From Isoptericola halotolerans (GTDB lineage Bacteria; Actinomycetota; Actinomycetes; Actinomycetales; Cellulomonadaceae), in assembly GCF_003003075.1 (NCBI RefSeq), contig NZ_PVTX01000002.1, positions 124,001-188,000 of the forward strand: a DNA stretch of 64,000 nucleotides. The letters run 5' to 3'. The notes under the pieces are model-generated. The model was not told the DNA's origin and did not search any database. It saw only the letters and a program-made list of their open reading frames with translations. Positions 35,601 to 42,948 of this stretch are shown in pieces. The stretch's first letter is position 1; each line of letters begins with the position of its first letter. A program made the position numbers and the translations under genes.

Positions 35601-37789
35601 ACGAGGAGGCCGCCGACCTCCGCCTGCTCATCATTGATCTCGCCAGCAGGTCAGCGCGGCTCCGCCTCATGCAGAACACCAAGGACCGCCAGCGCAAGGC
35701 GCTCGGCACGTGGCTCGAGGCCACCCGCCGCGCCGGCAAAGGTACGGGGAAGAACGCGCCACGATTCCTCGCCCAGGCCCGGGCAGCGCTGCCCGAGGCT
35801 ATGGGCTCGGTTCCGGTCTGGATCATGCCGATCTATCGCGTGCTGGAGAACTTCGACCCCAGGGTCTCCGAACCGTTCGACGTCGTCATCGTCGACGAGT
35901 CGTCCCAGTGCGACCTGCTCTCCCTGGGAGTGCTCGCGCTCGGTGAGAAGTCCGTCGTCGTCGGCGACGACAAGCAGACCTCGCCCCAGGCTGTGGGCGT
36001 GAAGACCGACCGCATCTTCGACCTGCAGAGCCAGTTCATCGCGGACCTGCACGACAAGTCGCTGCTCACGATGGACGAGTCCCTCTACTCCATCTCCGGC
36101 CGCGCCTTCCCGTCCACGATCCTCCTGCGTGAGCACTTCCGCTGCGTGCCGGAGATCATCTCGTTCTCCAACCGCTACTACAACGGCAAGGTGCTGCCCC
36201 TGCGTGAGGTCACCGTTCCGCAGATCGGTGGGCCCCTCCGGGCCGTCCACGTGGCTGACGGAGCGTCCGTGCGCACCGGCTCGCACCGGACCAACCGAAG
36301 AGAGGCCGAAGTCCTGGTCGAGCAGATCGCCGAGTGCTCCGCCGACCCGCACTACGACGGCCTCACGTTCGGCGTCGTAACGATGATGAGCGGTCCACAG
36401 GCTCAGATCATCGAGAGCATGCTGGTCGAGCGCCTCGGCACAGAAGAGTACGAGCGTCGGCACCTACGGGTCGGCAACCCTCCGGTGTTCCAGGGCGACG
36501 AACGCAACATCGTCTTCATCTCGGTCGTCGCCGACGACGACTCCTTCGCCGCCACACGGACGATGCACGAGCAGTGGGCAAACGTCGCAGCGTCACGAGC
36601 CCAGGACCAGCTGTGGGTCTTCTACAGCGTCGACCCGTCGACGCTCAACCACAACGATCAACGGCGCCACCTCGTCGAGCACGTACGGGACGCGGGACGG
36701 CGTGTCGACCCGACCGACCTGTACGAGCTCACCGAGTCAAAGTTCGAGCGTGACGTCCTCGCTCAGATGCTCGAACGGGGCTATGACGTCGCTCCTCAGC
36801 ACAAGGTCGGCGCCTACCGCATCGACTTCATGGTGACCGTCGGCGAGGGGGAACGGCTCGCCGTCGAGTGCGACGGCGACTCGTTCCACGGCCCCGACAA
36901 GTGGGACGAGGACGTTCGACGCCAACGAGTGCTCGAGCGACTCGGCTGGAGCTTCTGGCGGGTTCGGGCCTCTGCCTACTACCTCGACCCCGATGCTGCC
37001 ATGCAGCCCCTCTGGGAGCGTCTCGACGGGATGAAGGAGCGCGCCGTGGAGAACGAGGAGCGGCGCCGTGCTCAGGACGCGAAGCGCGCGGCCGAACGAC
37101 TTGCTCAGCTGGAACGCGAGGCAGAGCAGGCAGCCGAATCTGCTCCGACCAAGCGGAGCGACAGTGAAGATGTCGCCGCGGCAGAGGATCCGAAGAGTCC
37201 GAACTCCGAGGAACCACACAACATCGCAGTGGCATCCGCTGCGCCCTCTCGTAGCCCGAGCGCTCGCACGTCCTCGGCGTCGGCCGAGGTGCCGCCATCC
37301 GTCATCCGACAGTGGGCACGCGCGAACGGGGTCGCCGTCGGTGACCGTGGTCGCCTCTCTCCGGAGGTCCGGCGAGCTTACGACGAGGCCCACGCCCGGC
37401 GATCGGAACAGGTTTCTACGGAGGCCCAGGAGCCCCTCGCCCTTCCCGACAACTCGGTGGCACAGAGAACGGCACCCGACCTTGCGGCAACGACTCCCCC
37501 GTCGCTCGCCGAGATCGAGAACGCCTGGCACACCGGTCAGCGCTACCAGCTCGACTACACGGGTTCCGTACGCCCCCGGGACGGTGGCGTGGACCTTGAG
37601 TCGGCGATCGGTGAGGTCGCCGCACGCCCTGTCATCGAGGCTATGCGACGCGCACGGCCCAGCGGCGGCACGTTCAAGATCGACGACTCGGGCATTCTCG
37701 TCACGTACCAGGACAGAGTCCCCGCGTTCGTGATGCGCGTGGCACCCGAAAACTGGTTCCCCGGCCACTTGCGGTCAGCGCAACGATGA
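32618..37789 (+). CDS. SF1 helicase fused to Vsr/MTES_1575-type nuclease and Lsr2-type DNA-binding motif
   Basis: 1723 residues. After an N-terminal acidic, Asp/Glu-rich stretch (about 115-160), the SF1 ATPase core has Walker A GPPGTGKS (420-427), Walker B DESSQ (D1093, E1094), GDDKQTSPQ, EHFRCVPEIISFSNRYYN and NVAASRAQDQLW. The two halves are separated by about 650 residues of mainly helical insert. A nuclease domain follows (about 1372-1460) with E1377, D1403 in YRIDFMV and E1417-C-D1419 in AVECDGDSFH, the MTES_1575/Vsr fold. After a charged linker, residues 1560-1593 (IRQWARANGVAVGDRGRLSPE) copy the C-terminal DNA-binding motif of Lsr2, including the AT-hook-like RGR at 1577-1579. About 130 further residues are unassigned. 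It probably acts in the cytoplasm as a sensor and cutter of AT-rich foreign DNA. Confidence 0.85.
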   Translation: MSQTNTDAHYRVVDQSSRLLAYLSAVAREVGPAPVRDVRHHEFTLWPADVPSHRAVLAGPTQERLSWLQVKRVPQPAQVTVPEDLQPLLDARSIAEPTDQPRLRPEAVDAWLRAQVPDPDEEAQLDADAQEPEARPDLEAEDEDEPATEVPDVDEQRAILREELDEKFSAWLSTTWQNWVAVVTPDLAARALYGKLYGLHLRAEAEQDQYEVVWGHSVISYRGEGVGVVAPLLTAPVVVEMDDNDGSIRVTPERTVELELDALEGTGLSGFEGLVALRAKVQETPPDPWSPEEIAGVRGQIVFPLGQDATLSSSTDPAPATGKPVLNEGWVLMLRKRPLRQERFYDELSDKLRETERVPDALASVVADKDIVDHALRALGHDVDTDDGTARRLLMPLPTNEDQERIARQLSHSRGVTVQGPPGTGKSHTIVNLLSHLVAQGKRVLVTAQNDQALRVLRDKIPEQLRDLSVAVLGSTPAAMEDLRSSAQSMQDSLSSIDPRREEKRISELGDKIDQVRENLRRTDLALIEALRSEQREYPLPAGPVRAPQLAEWVTSRRGIDVIPDRVPAQSRIPLNPDELIELQDLAQTIDPGDAERAGLDLPDENWLPAGAQLRQLFDRIDELQTTVTSLESGGLRIEAVDRLSHSALEATAQSARQEAQALETLGGDWETRLAQGILHGNPAVAFTIEHNHAVGAKLAEARAMKSQTAGHEIEVPDGDPHIQLPLLRQWSERLAAGKKLPLVGARDLKELSNQVKVSGYPVRTAQQVDLVAWAVRLRAMLVEVRRLMASAYEPFNIPLPDQGTAFQFEAEQLAQRVVSVHRWWSSVHPGLAGTLAPLTSFADPAGSVQSLQRTGELLSSAAARLEERELSARLHQLAVDLDQRSTQEKSSELWGALGSALAAREPGRWEQVQAESSRLLTVRPRVHRRAELLTRLADAGAPLWARSILASAGDTSVVGDPHDAASAWTVAAARSWLTTLHSESDVSRLMERAHEEAADLRLLIIDLASRSARLRLMQNTKDRQRKALGTWLEATRRAGKGTGKNAPRFLAQARAALPEAMGSVPVWIMPIYRVLENFDPRVSEPFDVVIVDESSQCDLLSLGVLALGEKSVVVGDDKQTSPQAVGVKTDRIFDLQSQFIADLHDKSLLTMDESLYSISGRAFPSTILLREHFRCVPEIISFSNRYYNGKVLPLREVTVPQIGGPLRAVHVADGASVRTGSHRTNRREAEVLVEQIAECSADPHYDGLTFGVVTMMSGPQAQIIESMLVERLGTEEYERRHLRVGNPPVFQGDERNIVFISVVADDDSFAATRTMHEQWANVAASRAQDQLWVFYSVDPSTLNHNDQRRHLVEHVRDAGRRVDPTDLYELTESKFERDVLAQMLERGYDVAPQHKVGAYRIDFMVTVGEGERLAVECDGDSFHGPDKWDEDVRRQRVLERLGWSFWRVRASAYYLDPDAAMQPLWERLDGMKERAVENEERRRAQDAKRAAERLAQLEREAEQAAESAPTKRSDSEDVAAAEDPKSPNSEEPHNIAVASAAPSRSPSARTSSASAEVPPSVIRQWARANGVAVGDRGRLSPEVRRAYDEAHARRSEQVSTEAQEPLALPDNSVAQRTAPDLAATTPPSLAEIENAWHTGQRYQLDYTGSVRPRDGGVDLESAIGEVAARPVIEAMRRARPSGGTFKIDDSGILVTYQDRVPAFVMRVAPENWFPGHLRSAQR

Positions 37790-37799
37790 AGGAGCAGCG

Positions 37800-40058
37800 A
37801 TGAAGGCAGACGCTCTTACCCCGCGCCAGCTGTTCGACGGGAAGATGCACTACGAGATCCCGTCGTTCCAGCGCCCCTACGTCTGGAACGAGGAGGACCA
37901 GTGGGCGCCGCTGTGGGAGGACATCCTCCGCGTAGCGGTGAGCTACATCCCGCCCGCGTCCGGGGCCGCGGTCGACCCGGAGCGACACTTCCTCGGCGCG
38001 ATCGTCTACGAGTCGCGGCCGCCCGTCGTCGGCGACGTCACCCGTCACCTCGTGATCGACGGCCAGCAGCGCACCACGACGCTCCAGCTCGTCATCGACG
38101 CCGTGCAGTCCGCCATCTCGACGCGTGAACACGAGACGCTCGCCGAAGACCTCGAAGACCTCGCCCTGAACAAGTCCGCGGCATTCCGCGGCAAGCCCGA
38201 GCGCTTCAAGCTCTGGCCGTCCCGCCAGGACCGCGTCGCGTTCGAGCAGGCCATGGACGACAGTCAGCCGTCCGACGGCGAGCACCGAGTGCTCGAGGCC
38301 CACCGATTCTTCAGCGGCGAGGCCAGTGCGTGGCTCGAGGGCAAGCCCGACGAGGACGGCAATCTCCCACCCGGCACCGAGGAGCAACGCGCCTGGGCCT
38401 TGACTTCGACCCTGCAGGACGGCCTCTACGTCGTCGCGATCAACCTCACCGGGCATGACGACTCCCAGCTCATCTTCGAAACCCTCAACGACCGCGGCAC
38501 ACCCCTGCTCAAGGCCGACCTCATCAAGAACTGGGTCTACAAGGTCGGCACCGACGTCGGGGCTGACGTCGACAAGTGGCCCGACACCCACTGGGTCGAC
38601 TTCGACGACGAGTGGTGGCGCGCGGAGATCACCCAGGGACGGCAGATGCGGTCCCGCATCGACATCTTCCTGCAGTACTGGCTCACCATGCGGATGCAGA
38701 ACGAGGTGAAGACCGAGCAGGTCTTCCGCACCTTCACCCAGTACGCCAAGCCGCACATGGCGGATGCGACAGGCGCAGAGGAGTTCCTCGGTGCGATGCG
38801 ACGCGACGCCGACACCTACCGGCAGCTCACGCAGCTCGATCCGACCTCGCCCGAGGGCTCCTTCCACTCGCGCGTCGTGGAGACGATGGAGCTCGCGGCC
38901 ACCAGTCCGCTCCTGCTGTGGTTCGTCTCCGAGAACCATGAGGTCCCCGCCTCGCAGGTCGCCGTAGGGCTCAACGCGCTGGAGAGCTGGGTCATCCGTC
39001 GCACCCTCGCCCGCGCCACCATGAAGGGCGTCAACCAGCTCATGGTCGCCATCCTGAAGGTCGTGGCCGACGCGCCCGTGGACACTGCTGGTGACGCCGT
39101 TCGCGACTACCTCGCCAGGCAGTCTGCGGACGCCCGGTACTGGCCGACAGACGAGCAGATGCACGCCGTGCTGCCCGGCCTCCGCCTCTACGGCAACATC
39201 CGGCAGTCGCGCATCGCCGAGGTCCTGTGGGCCATCGAGACGAGCCTGCGGACCAAGTTCAACGAGGACCTTCCCCAGCCGCCGAAGCTCCAGGTGGAGC
39301 ACGTCATGCCGCAGGGCTGGCGCACCCACTGGGACGATGAACCACCCCTCGACCCCGAAGCGGCCGCGAATCGCGACCAGCTCGTCAACACCCTGGGAAA
39401 CCTCACCCTCGTCACCCAGCCGCTCAATGGGTCCCTCTCCCACCGGCCGTGGACCGATGACGAGGCGACCGGAATAAAGTCCGGAGGCATGGCCGGGCGC
39501 GGCAAGCGCGGCCTCCTGGAGGAGTTCGCCCTGCTCGTTCTCACCAAGCAGATCGTCACCCCGCACCCTCACGCCTGGACCGACGACGACATCCGTACCA
39601 GGTCGTCCGTGCTCACCGAGGCGATCTGCGGCGTCTGGCCAGGACCGCCTCCCGTCGAGCCCGACCTCGAATTGCAAGAAGGCCACTCGGAGATCCCGTC
39701 CACCTCCGAGTCGTCAGGGCACGCCGAGGTTCCGTGGACCGCCGACGAGCTCATCGACCTCTCCGGCAGGCTCGCCCCGACCACGCTCGCCGTCCTGGAC
39801 CACGTCGCCACCGAGCACGCCGGGGACTTGCTCCGCGGCACCGACTTCGCCCCGATGGACCTCACCTCGTCGCAGATCGCCGGAGTCTCCGGCGCGCTGG
39901 CACGGATGGTCTACACCCGCTACGAGCGGTCCAACCCGCCGCTCGGCTTTGTCAACGTCGGTGGGCAGTGGCACTACCGCATGGAGACCGCCGTCGCCGA
40001 AACGTGGCAGCGCGTGCGCGAGTGTCACGCCGCTCAAGAGGACGCGGTCGATCGATGA
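37800..40058 (+). CDS. GmrSD-type protein: DUF262 plus DUF1524 (HNH-like), single chain
   Basis: 752 residues, starting ten bases after the helicase-nuclease stop with AGGAG between, so it belongs to the same operon. The DUF262 (GmrS-like) domain has SFQRPYVW (22-29) and DGQQR (D87-R91), linked in the family to nucleotide hydrolysis. The DUF1524 (GmrD-like) nuclease domain has VEHVMPQ (499-505) and N...LGNLTLVTQPLN (about 530-542), an HNH-like His-Asn site. The C-terminal 130 residues form a winged-helix-like domain ending VNVGGQWHYRME. Single-chain GmrSD/BrxU proteins are type IV restriction factors that cut glucosylated or otherwise modified phage DNA. Placed in this array, it would cover phages that evade base-specific restriction. 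Confidence 0.87.
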   Translation: MKADALTPRQLFDGKMHYEIPSFQRPYVWNEEDQWAPLWEDILRVAVSYIPPASGAAVDPERHFLGAIVYESRPPVVGDVTRHLVIDGQQRTTTLQLVIDAVQSAISTREHETLAEDLEDLALNKSAAFRGKPERFKLWPSRQDRVAFEQAMDDSQPSDGEHRVLEAHRFFSGEASAWLEGKPDEDGNLPPGTEEQRAWALTSTLQDGLYVVAINLTGHDDSQLIFETLNDRGTPLLKADLIKNWVYKVGTDVGADVDKWPDTHWVDFDDEWWRAEITQGRQMRSRIDIFLQYWLTMRMQNEVKTEQVFRTFTQYAKPHMADATGAEEFLGAMRRDADTYRQLTQLDPTSPEGSFHSRVVETMELAATSPLLLWFVSENHEVPASQVAVGLNALESWVIRRTLARATMKGVNQLMVAILKVVADAPVDTAGDAVRDYLARQSADARYWPTDEQMHAVLPGLRLYGNIRQSRIAEVLWAIETSLRTKFNEDLPQPPKLQVEHVMPQGWRTHWDDEPPLDPEAAANRDQLVNTLGNLTLVTQPLNGSLSHRPWTDDEATGIKSGGMAGRGKRGLLEEFALLVLTKQIVTPHPHAWTDDDIRTRSSVLTEAICGVWPGPPPVEPDLELQEGHSEIPSTSESSGHAEVPWTADELIDLSGRLAPTTLAVLDHVATEHAGDLLRGTDFAPMDLTSSQIAGVSGALARMVYTRYERSNPPLGFVNVGGQWHYRMETAVAETWQRVRECHAAQEDAVDR

Positions 40059-40241
40059 AGTCGTTGTAGCTACTGCTACCTACCAACCTCCTGTGCTGCT
40101 GCGGGCAGTGGCGCGAGCAGCCCGCCCGGTCTGATCCGAAGGACTTCACCCGGCACGAAACACTCATAACACCCCAATCGCCCTCGGATGCAGATAGCGT
40201 CCTCGCTGTTCACAGCGCTAGGAACGAGAGGGAGCGGGCGA

Positions 40242-40910
40242 GTGAAGATCGGCGTCGGGGGCAGCATCGGCCCATTGCGTGGGGGAGTCAGCAACCGTGG
40301 CGCAGGGATCGGTGTCGGCCCGTTCAGCGTCGCCGCATCCAACCGCGACATGCAGGGTTTCGTCGTCTTCCTCGTCGGCGCCGCCCTCGTAGGAGCGGTC
40401 GCTGTCGGCCCGTACTTCCTCGGCAAGTGGGTTGCGGGGCTCTGCGGCGCAGCGCCGGACTCGACGGCACGGTTCGTCACGGGCTGGATCTTCGAGGGCG
40501 TCTACCTCGCCGTGATCGCGCTGGTGCTCACCGTCCTGTTCACCCAGGCCGTCGCGCGGGTCGTCGTGGCTGCCGTCGGGGTCTGGCTCGCGCCCTTCGC
40601 GACGGGAGGCCACCTCCGCCTCGCGAGCGTCGACGACGACTTCTGGATCGTCGCACTTCTCGTGGTGCTCTTGGCCGTCGGCATGAACTTCTTCACGCTC
40701 GGCGCCGTAATCAGGGTGGAGGGCGCCCTACCGCTGGCACTCGTCTCTCTCTTTCTGAACAGCTTCCTTCTCTACTGCGTCGAAGCATCGACGGCACCGG
40801 ACGGATCCGCTTGGGACGCGGGGAGGTTCGGCTGGGTCGTTCTGGTCGCGGCATTGATCGCAGTCGGCCAGGCATTGGCCTCAGCAGCGATCGCCCACCT
40901 GCAGGAGTAG
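40242..40910 (+). CDS. Multi-pass membrane protein with DUF4236-like N-terminus
   Basis: 222 residues from the GTG at 40242, chosen for the AGGGAG just upstream; an upstream ATG at 40188 is in frame but lacks a ribosome site. The first 30 residues, KIGVGGSIGPLRGGVSNRG followed by AGIGVGPFSVA, have the glycine-rich pattern of DUF4236 (a GPxRxxxxxRGxGxxVG run). Five or six hydrophobic helices follow (for example FVVFLVGAALVGAVAVGPYFL, YLAVIALVLTVLFTQAVA and WIVALLVVLLAVGMNFFTLGAVI). I cannot assign a biochemical role. Its place inside a defence array makes a membrane effector or anchor possible. The gap from GmrSD is 183 bases. Confidence 0.6.
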   Translation: MKIGVGGSIGPLRGGVSNRGAGIGVGPFSVAASNRDMQGFVVFLVGAALVGAVAVGPYFLGKWVAGLCGAAPDSTARFVTGWIFEGVYLAVIALVLTVLFTQAVARVVVAAVGVWLAPFATGGHLRLASVDDDFWIVALLVVLLAVGMNFFTLGAVIRVEGALPLALVSLFLNSFLLYCVEASTAPDGSAWDAGRFGWVVLVAALIAVGQALASAAIAHLQE

Positions 40911-41558
40911 CGGAGGGCGGTCCGATCTCCCGCGGGACTGCACTCGGCAGGGGCAGCTATGGCCAACGTGATGCGCGACTGCGATGTCGCCGGGTTGGAA
41001 GAGACCGCGAGGAGGTCGTGAGTGCGAACGCAACGCTGGAGTCGCAGCCAGGCCGTGAGCGCGGCGTCACTGGCCGTCGCCGCATGGTCGTCGCCTGGCA
41101 GGACCCGCGACCCGTCGCGTCGTCCCCGTCGAGATGCGGTCACGCCGGGAGCATCCGGTGCTCCTTCCTCGTTCACGGAACGCGCCACGTCGCGGCGAGG
41201 CGATGGTCCGTCAAGGCGTGGCGCATTCCGTCGCACCCGATCAGCTCTCCACGCTCGCCAGAGGTCAGGAGCTTCGGCTTGAGCCCACGAACCCGTGGAG
41301 CCCGGAAGCCGTACTCGTGACGTAAAGGTCCGGGTCCAGGAGTTGAACGGCCCTGACGCTCCCTCCCACAGCTCGGGCTCGCGGAGCTGTCGGCCGGCGG
41401 CGTCGCTCTCTGGCCGCGTGCTCGGGCGGAGCTCGTCTCCCTCGTCCCGCCGGTGGCGGGCAAGAGCCTCAGCCTGCCGATGGCCATGGACATCACGGAA
41501 GCCGACATCGCCCGCCCGGCCGACGGGTAGGCCACTTCCCCGAACCGCTGCGAAACTC
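40911..41558. other. Gene-poor stretch between the two halves of the array
   Basis: 648 bases without an intact gene. Both strands contain frames without good starts. Two pieces of plausible coding sequence in different frames are described separately as a decayed gene. No tRNA, mobile element or repeat was recognised. Confidence 0.6.
41134..41530 (+). pseudogene. Possible decayed gene with HIRAN-like fragment
   Basis: The frame 41134-41325 ends APDQLSTLARGQELRLEPTN and then PWSPEAVLVT, which resembles a piece of a HIRAN DNA-binding domain (L..GxxVxLxxEPxNPxDPxAVxV). After its stop, a second frame (about 41358-41530) reads QLGLAELSAGGVALWPRARA and then ELVSLVPPVAGKSLSLPMAM, ending in a stop at 41530, with coding-like GC bias. 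The two pieces lie in the same direction but in different frames, as expected of a frameshifted relic. The HIRAN match is by eye and short. Confidence 0.3.
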
Positions 41559-42776
41559 TCATGCGGCGCGAGAAGGCCTGGCAAACTTGACGTAGTACCT
41601 GAGCACCTGCTGAGCCGTCGGCCCGTATTCCTTCCACGCCTTCTCGACGTCGTCGAGGTTCACCTTCTTGGTGTGGACGGCCTCGCAGAGCCGCATCCAG
41701 GACTGCCCGGTGACGTAAGTGATGGCGCCGGCGACCGCCGCGTTGATGAGCGACCCGATGCCGGGTACGAGTTTAACGAGACTCCGTGCCGTCGCCCTGC
41801 CTGCGTACTGGATTCCCAGCTGCGACAGCGCTTGCGCCGACAGCATGACCTTGAAGTCGATCCGGTAGGCGGCGGCGACCTTACCCATCATGGTCAGCTG
41901 GATGGGTGCGAGTGCCACCGCGTCGGCGAAAGGGATCGGGGTCGCCGCGATCCCCATGGCGGAGGCGGCCGCCGCGTTGATGTATCGGAGCGCCAGTTCG
42001 CGCCTGAGAGGGAGGGAAAGTTCCTGGACGACCCGGAGCGCGTCCTGGTTCTCCTCAGGTGCGGTCGCCAGTGTCAGTGCGAGCAGGTCTTCGAGGCCGT
42101 GCCTCGGGCCGCCGAACTTTCCCTGGTCGACGGCAGCGGTCATGACGGCTCCGGCGACGGGGAGGTCGATCGGGTCACCGTTCTCGTCACGAGGGTCCTG
42201 GAGGAACTCGAGCATCTCCACTGCTTGGCCGGACGGGACCCACGGACCCGCGATGCGATCCTTGGCACGCTGCACCTTGGTGAGCACGAGGATGACGTGC
42301 AACCCCTGGGCCGCGAACGTCCTGATGAGGCGGACGTCGTTCTCGGTCAGGCGGCCGGACGACGCGAGGATGCAGTACCAGACCACCGCGATCTGCTGCT
42401 CGCGCGGACCTGCGGCGATCTTGCTCAGCCCGTCGGAGACATGCTGTTCAGGCGTCTTGACCGAGCCCGCCTCGAACCCCTCGAAGTCCCAGATGCCGAG
42501 CGATCCGTCGGGGTTCAGGTGGTAGTCGATCCCCTTGGTCACGGGCATCCCCACGCCGGTGGGCGCGCTGTCTTTGCCGAAGATCGCGTTGATCAGGGAG
42601 GACTTGCCGACACCGGTGCCGCCGACGACCGCCAGGTTGAACCGGCCGATCTTGGCGCGCTGCTCGCGCTCCGCGTCGATGATCGGGGTCGGGTCGAAGC
42701 CGCGGTCCTCGCCCTCGCTCCCTGGCTGTCCGGGGGTTCCACCCTGCCGTCGGCGCCCCTGATCGGTCCGGCTCAT
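41559..42776 (-). CDS. Dynamin/Era-like GTPase with DUF697-type C-terminal region
   Basis: 405 residues. The GTPase has G1 GGTGVGKSS (52-60), G3 WDFEGFE (96-102) and a G4-like LTKVQ (165-169) in which the usual Asp is Gln, so base specificity may be relaxed. The C-terminal 150 residues contain AAAASAMGIAATPIPFADAVALAPIQLTMMGKVAAAY, the helical DUF697/YcjF-type membrane-associating pair, and a second hydrophobic segment (LINAAVAGAITYVTG). It is read opposite to all other genes of the array and has a strong AGAGGAG site. Similar GTPases sense stress or form membrane assemblies. A role in abortive infection is possible here, or the gene may be a later insertion. Confidence 0.82.
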   Translation of the reverse strand: MSRTDQGRRRQGGTPGQPGSEGEDRGFDPTPIIDAEREQRAKIGRFNLAVVGGTGVGKSSLINAIFGKDSAPTGVGMPVTKGIDYHLNPDGSLGIWDFEGFEAGSVKTPEQHVSDGLSKIAAGPREQQIAVVWYCILASSGRLTENDVRLIRTFAAQGLHVILVLTKVQRAKDRIAGPWVPSGQAVEMLEFLQDPRDENGDPIDLPVAGAVMTAAVDQGKFGGPRHGLEDLLALTLATAPEENQDALRVVQELSLPLRRELALRYINAAAASAMGIAATPIPFADAVALAPIQLTMMGKVAAAYRIDFKVMLSAQALSQLGIQYAGRATARSLVKLVPGIGSLINAAVAGAITYVTGQSWMRLCEAVHTKKVNLDDVEKAWKEYGPTAQQVLRYYVKFARPSRAA

Positions 42777-42948
42777 CTCACAGCTCCTCTTGGTATGTCG
42801 AGGCGACGATAGCGGGCTGACGCGGCCTCGGTCCGGTCGCGAAGGTCAAGTTCACCCGCAACCGATCAGGTGTGCCGGCGGGTGAAGTCTTGGCCTCCCA
42901 CCCACCCGGACGTGGGGAATCGCCCGGGGAGTCTGAAACGATACGCAC

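Noticed and set aside
41280-41345. Possible tRNA-like segment (GTCCGGGTCCAGGAGTTGAAC)
   Set aside because: No T-loop consensus, no matching acceptor arms and no anticodon stem could be drawn.
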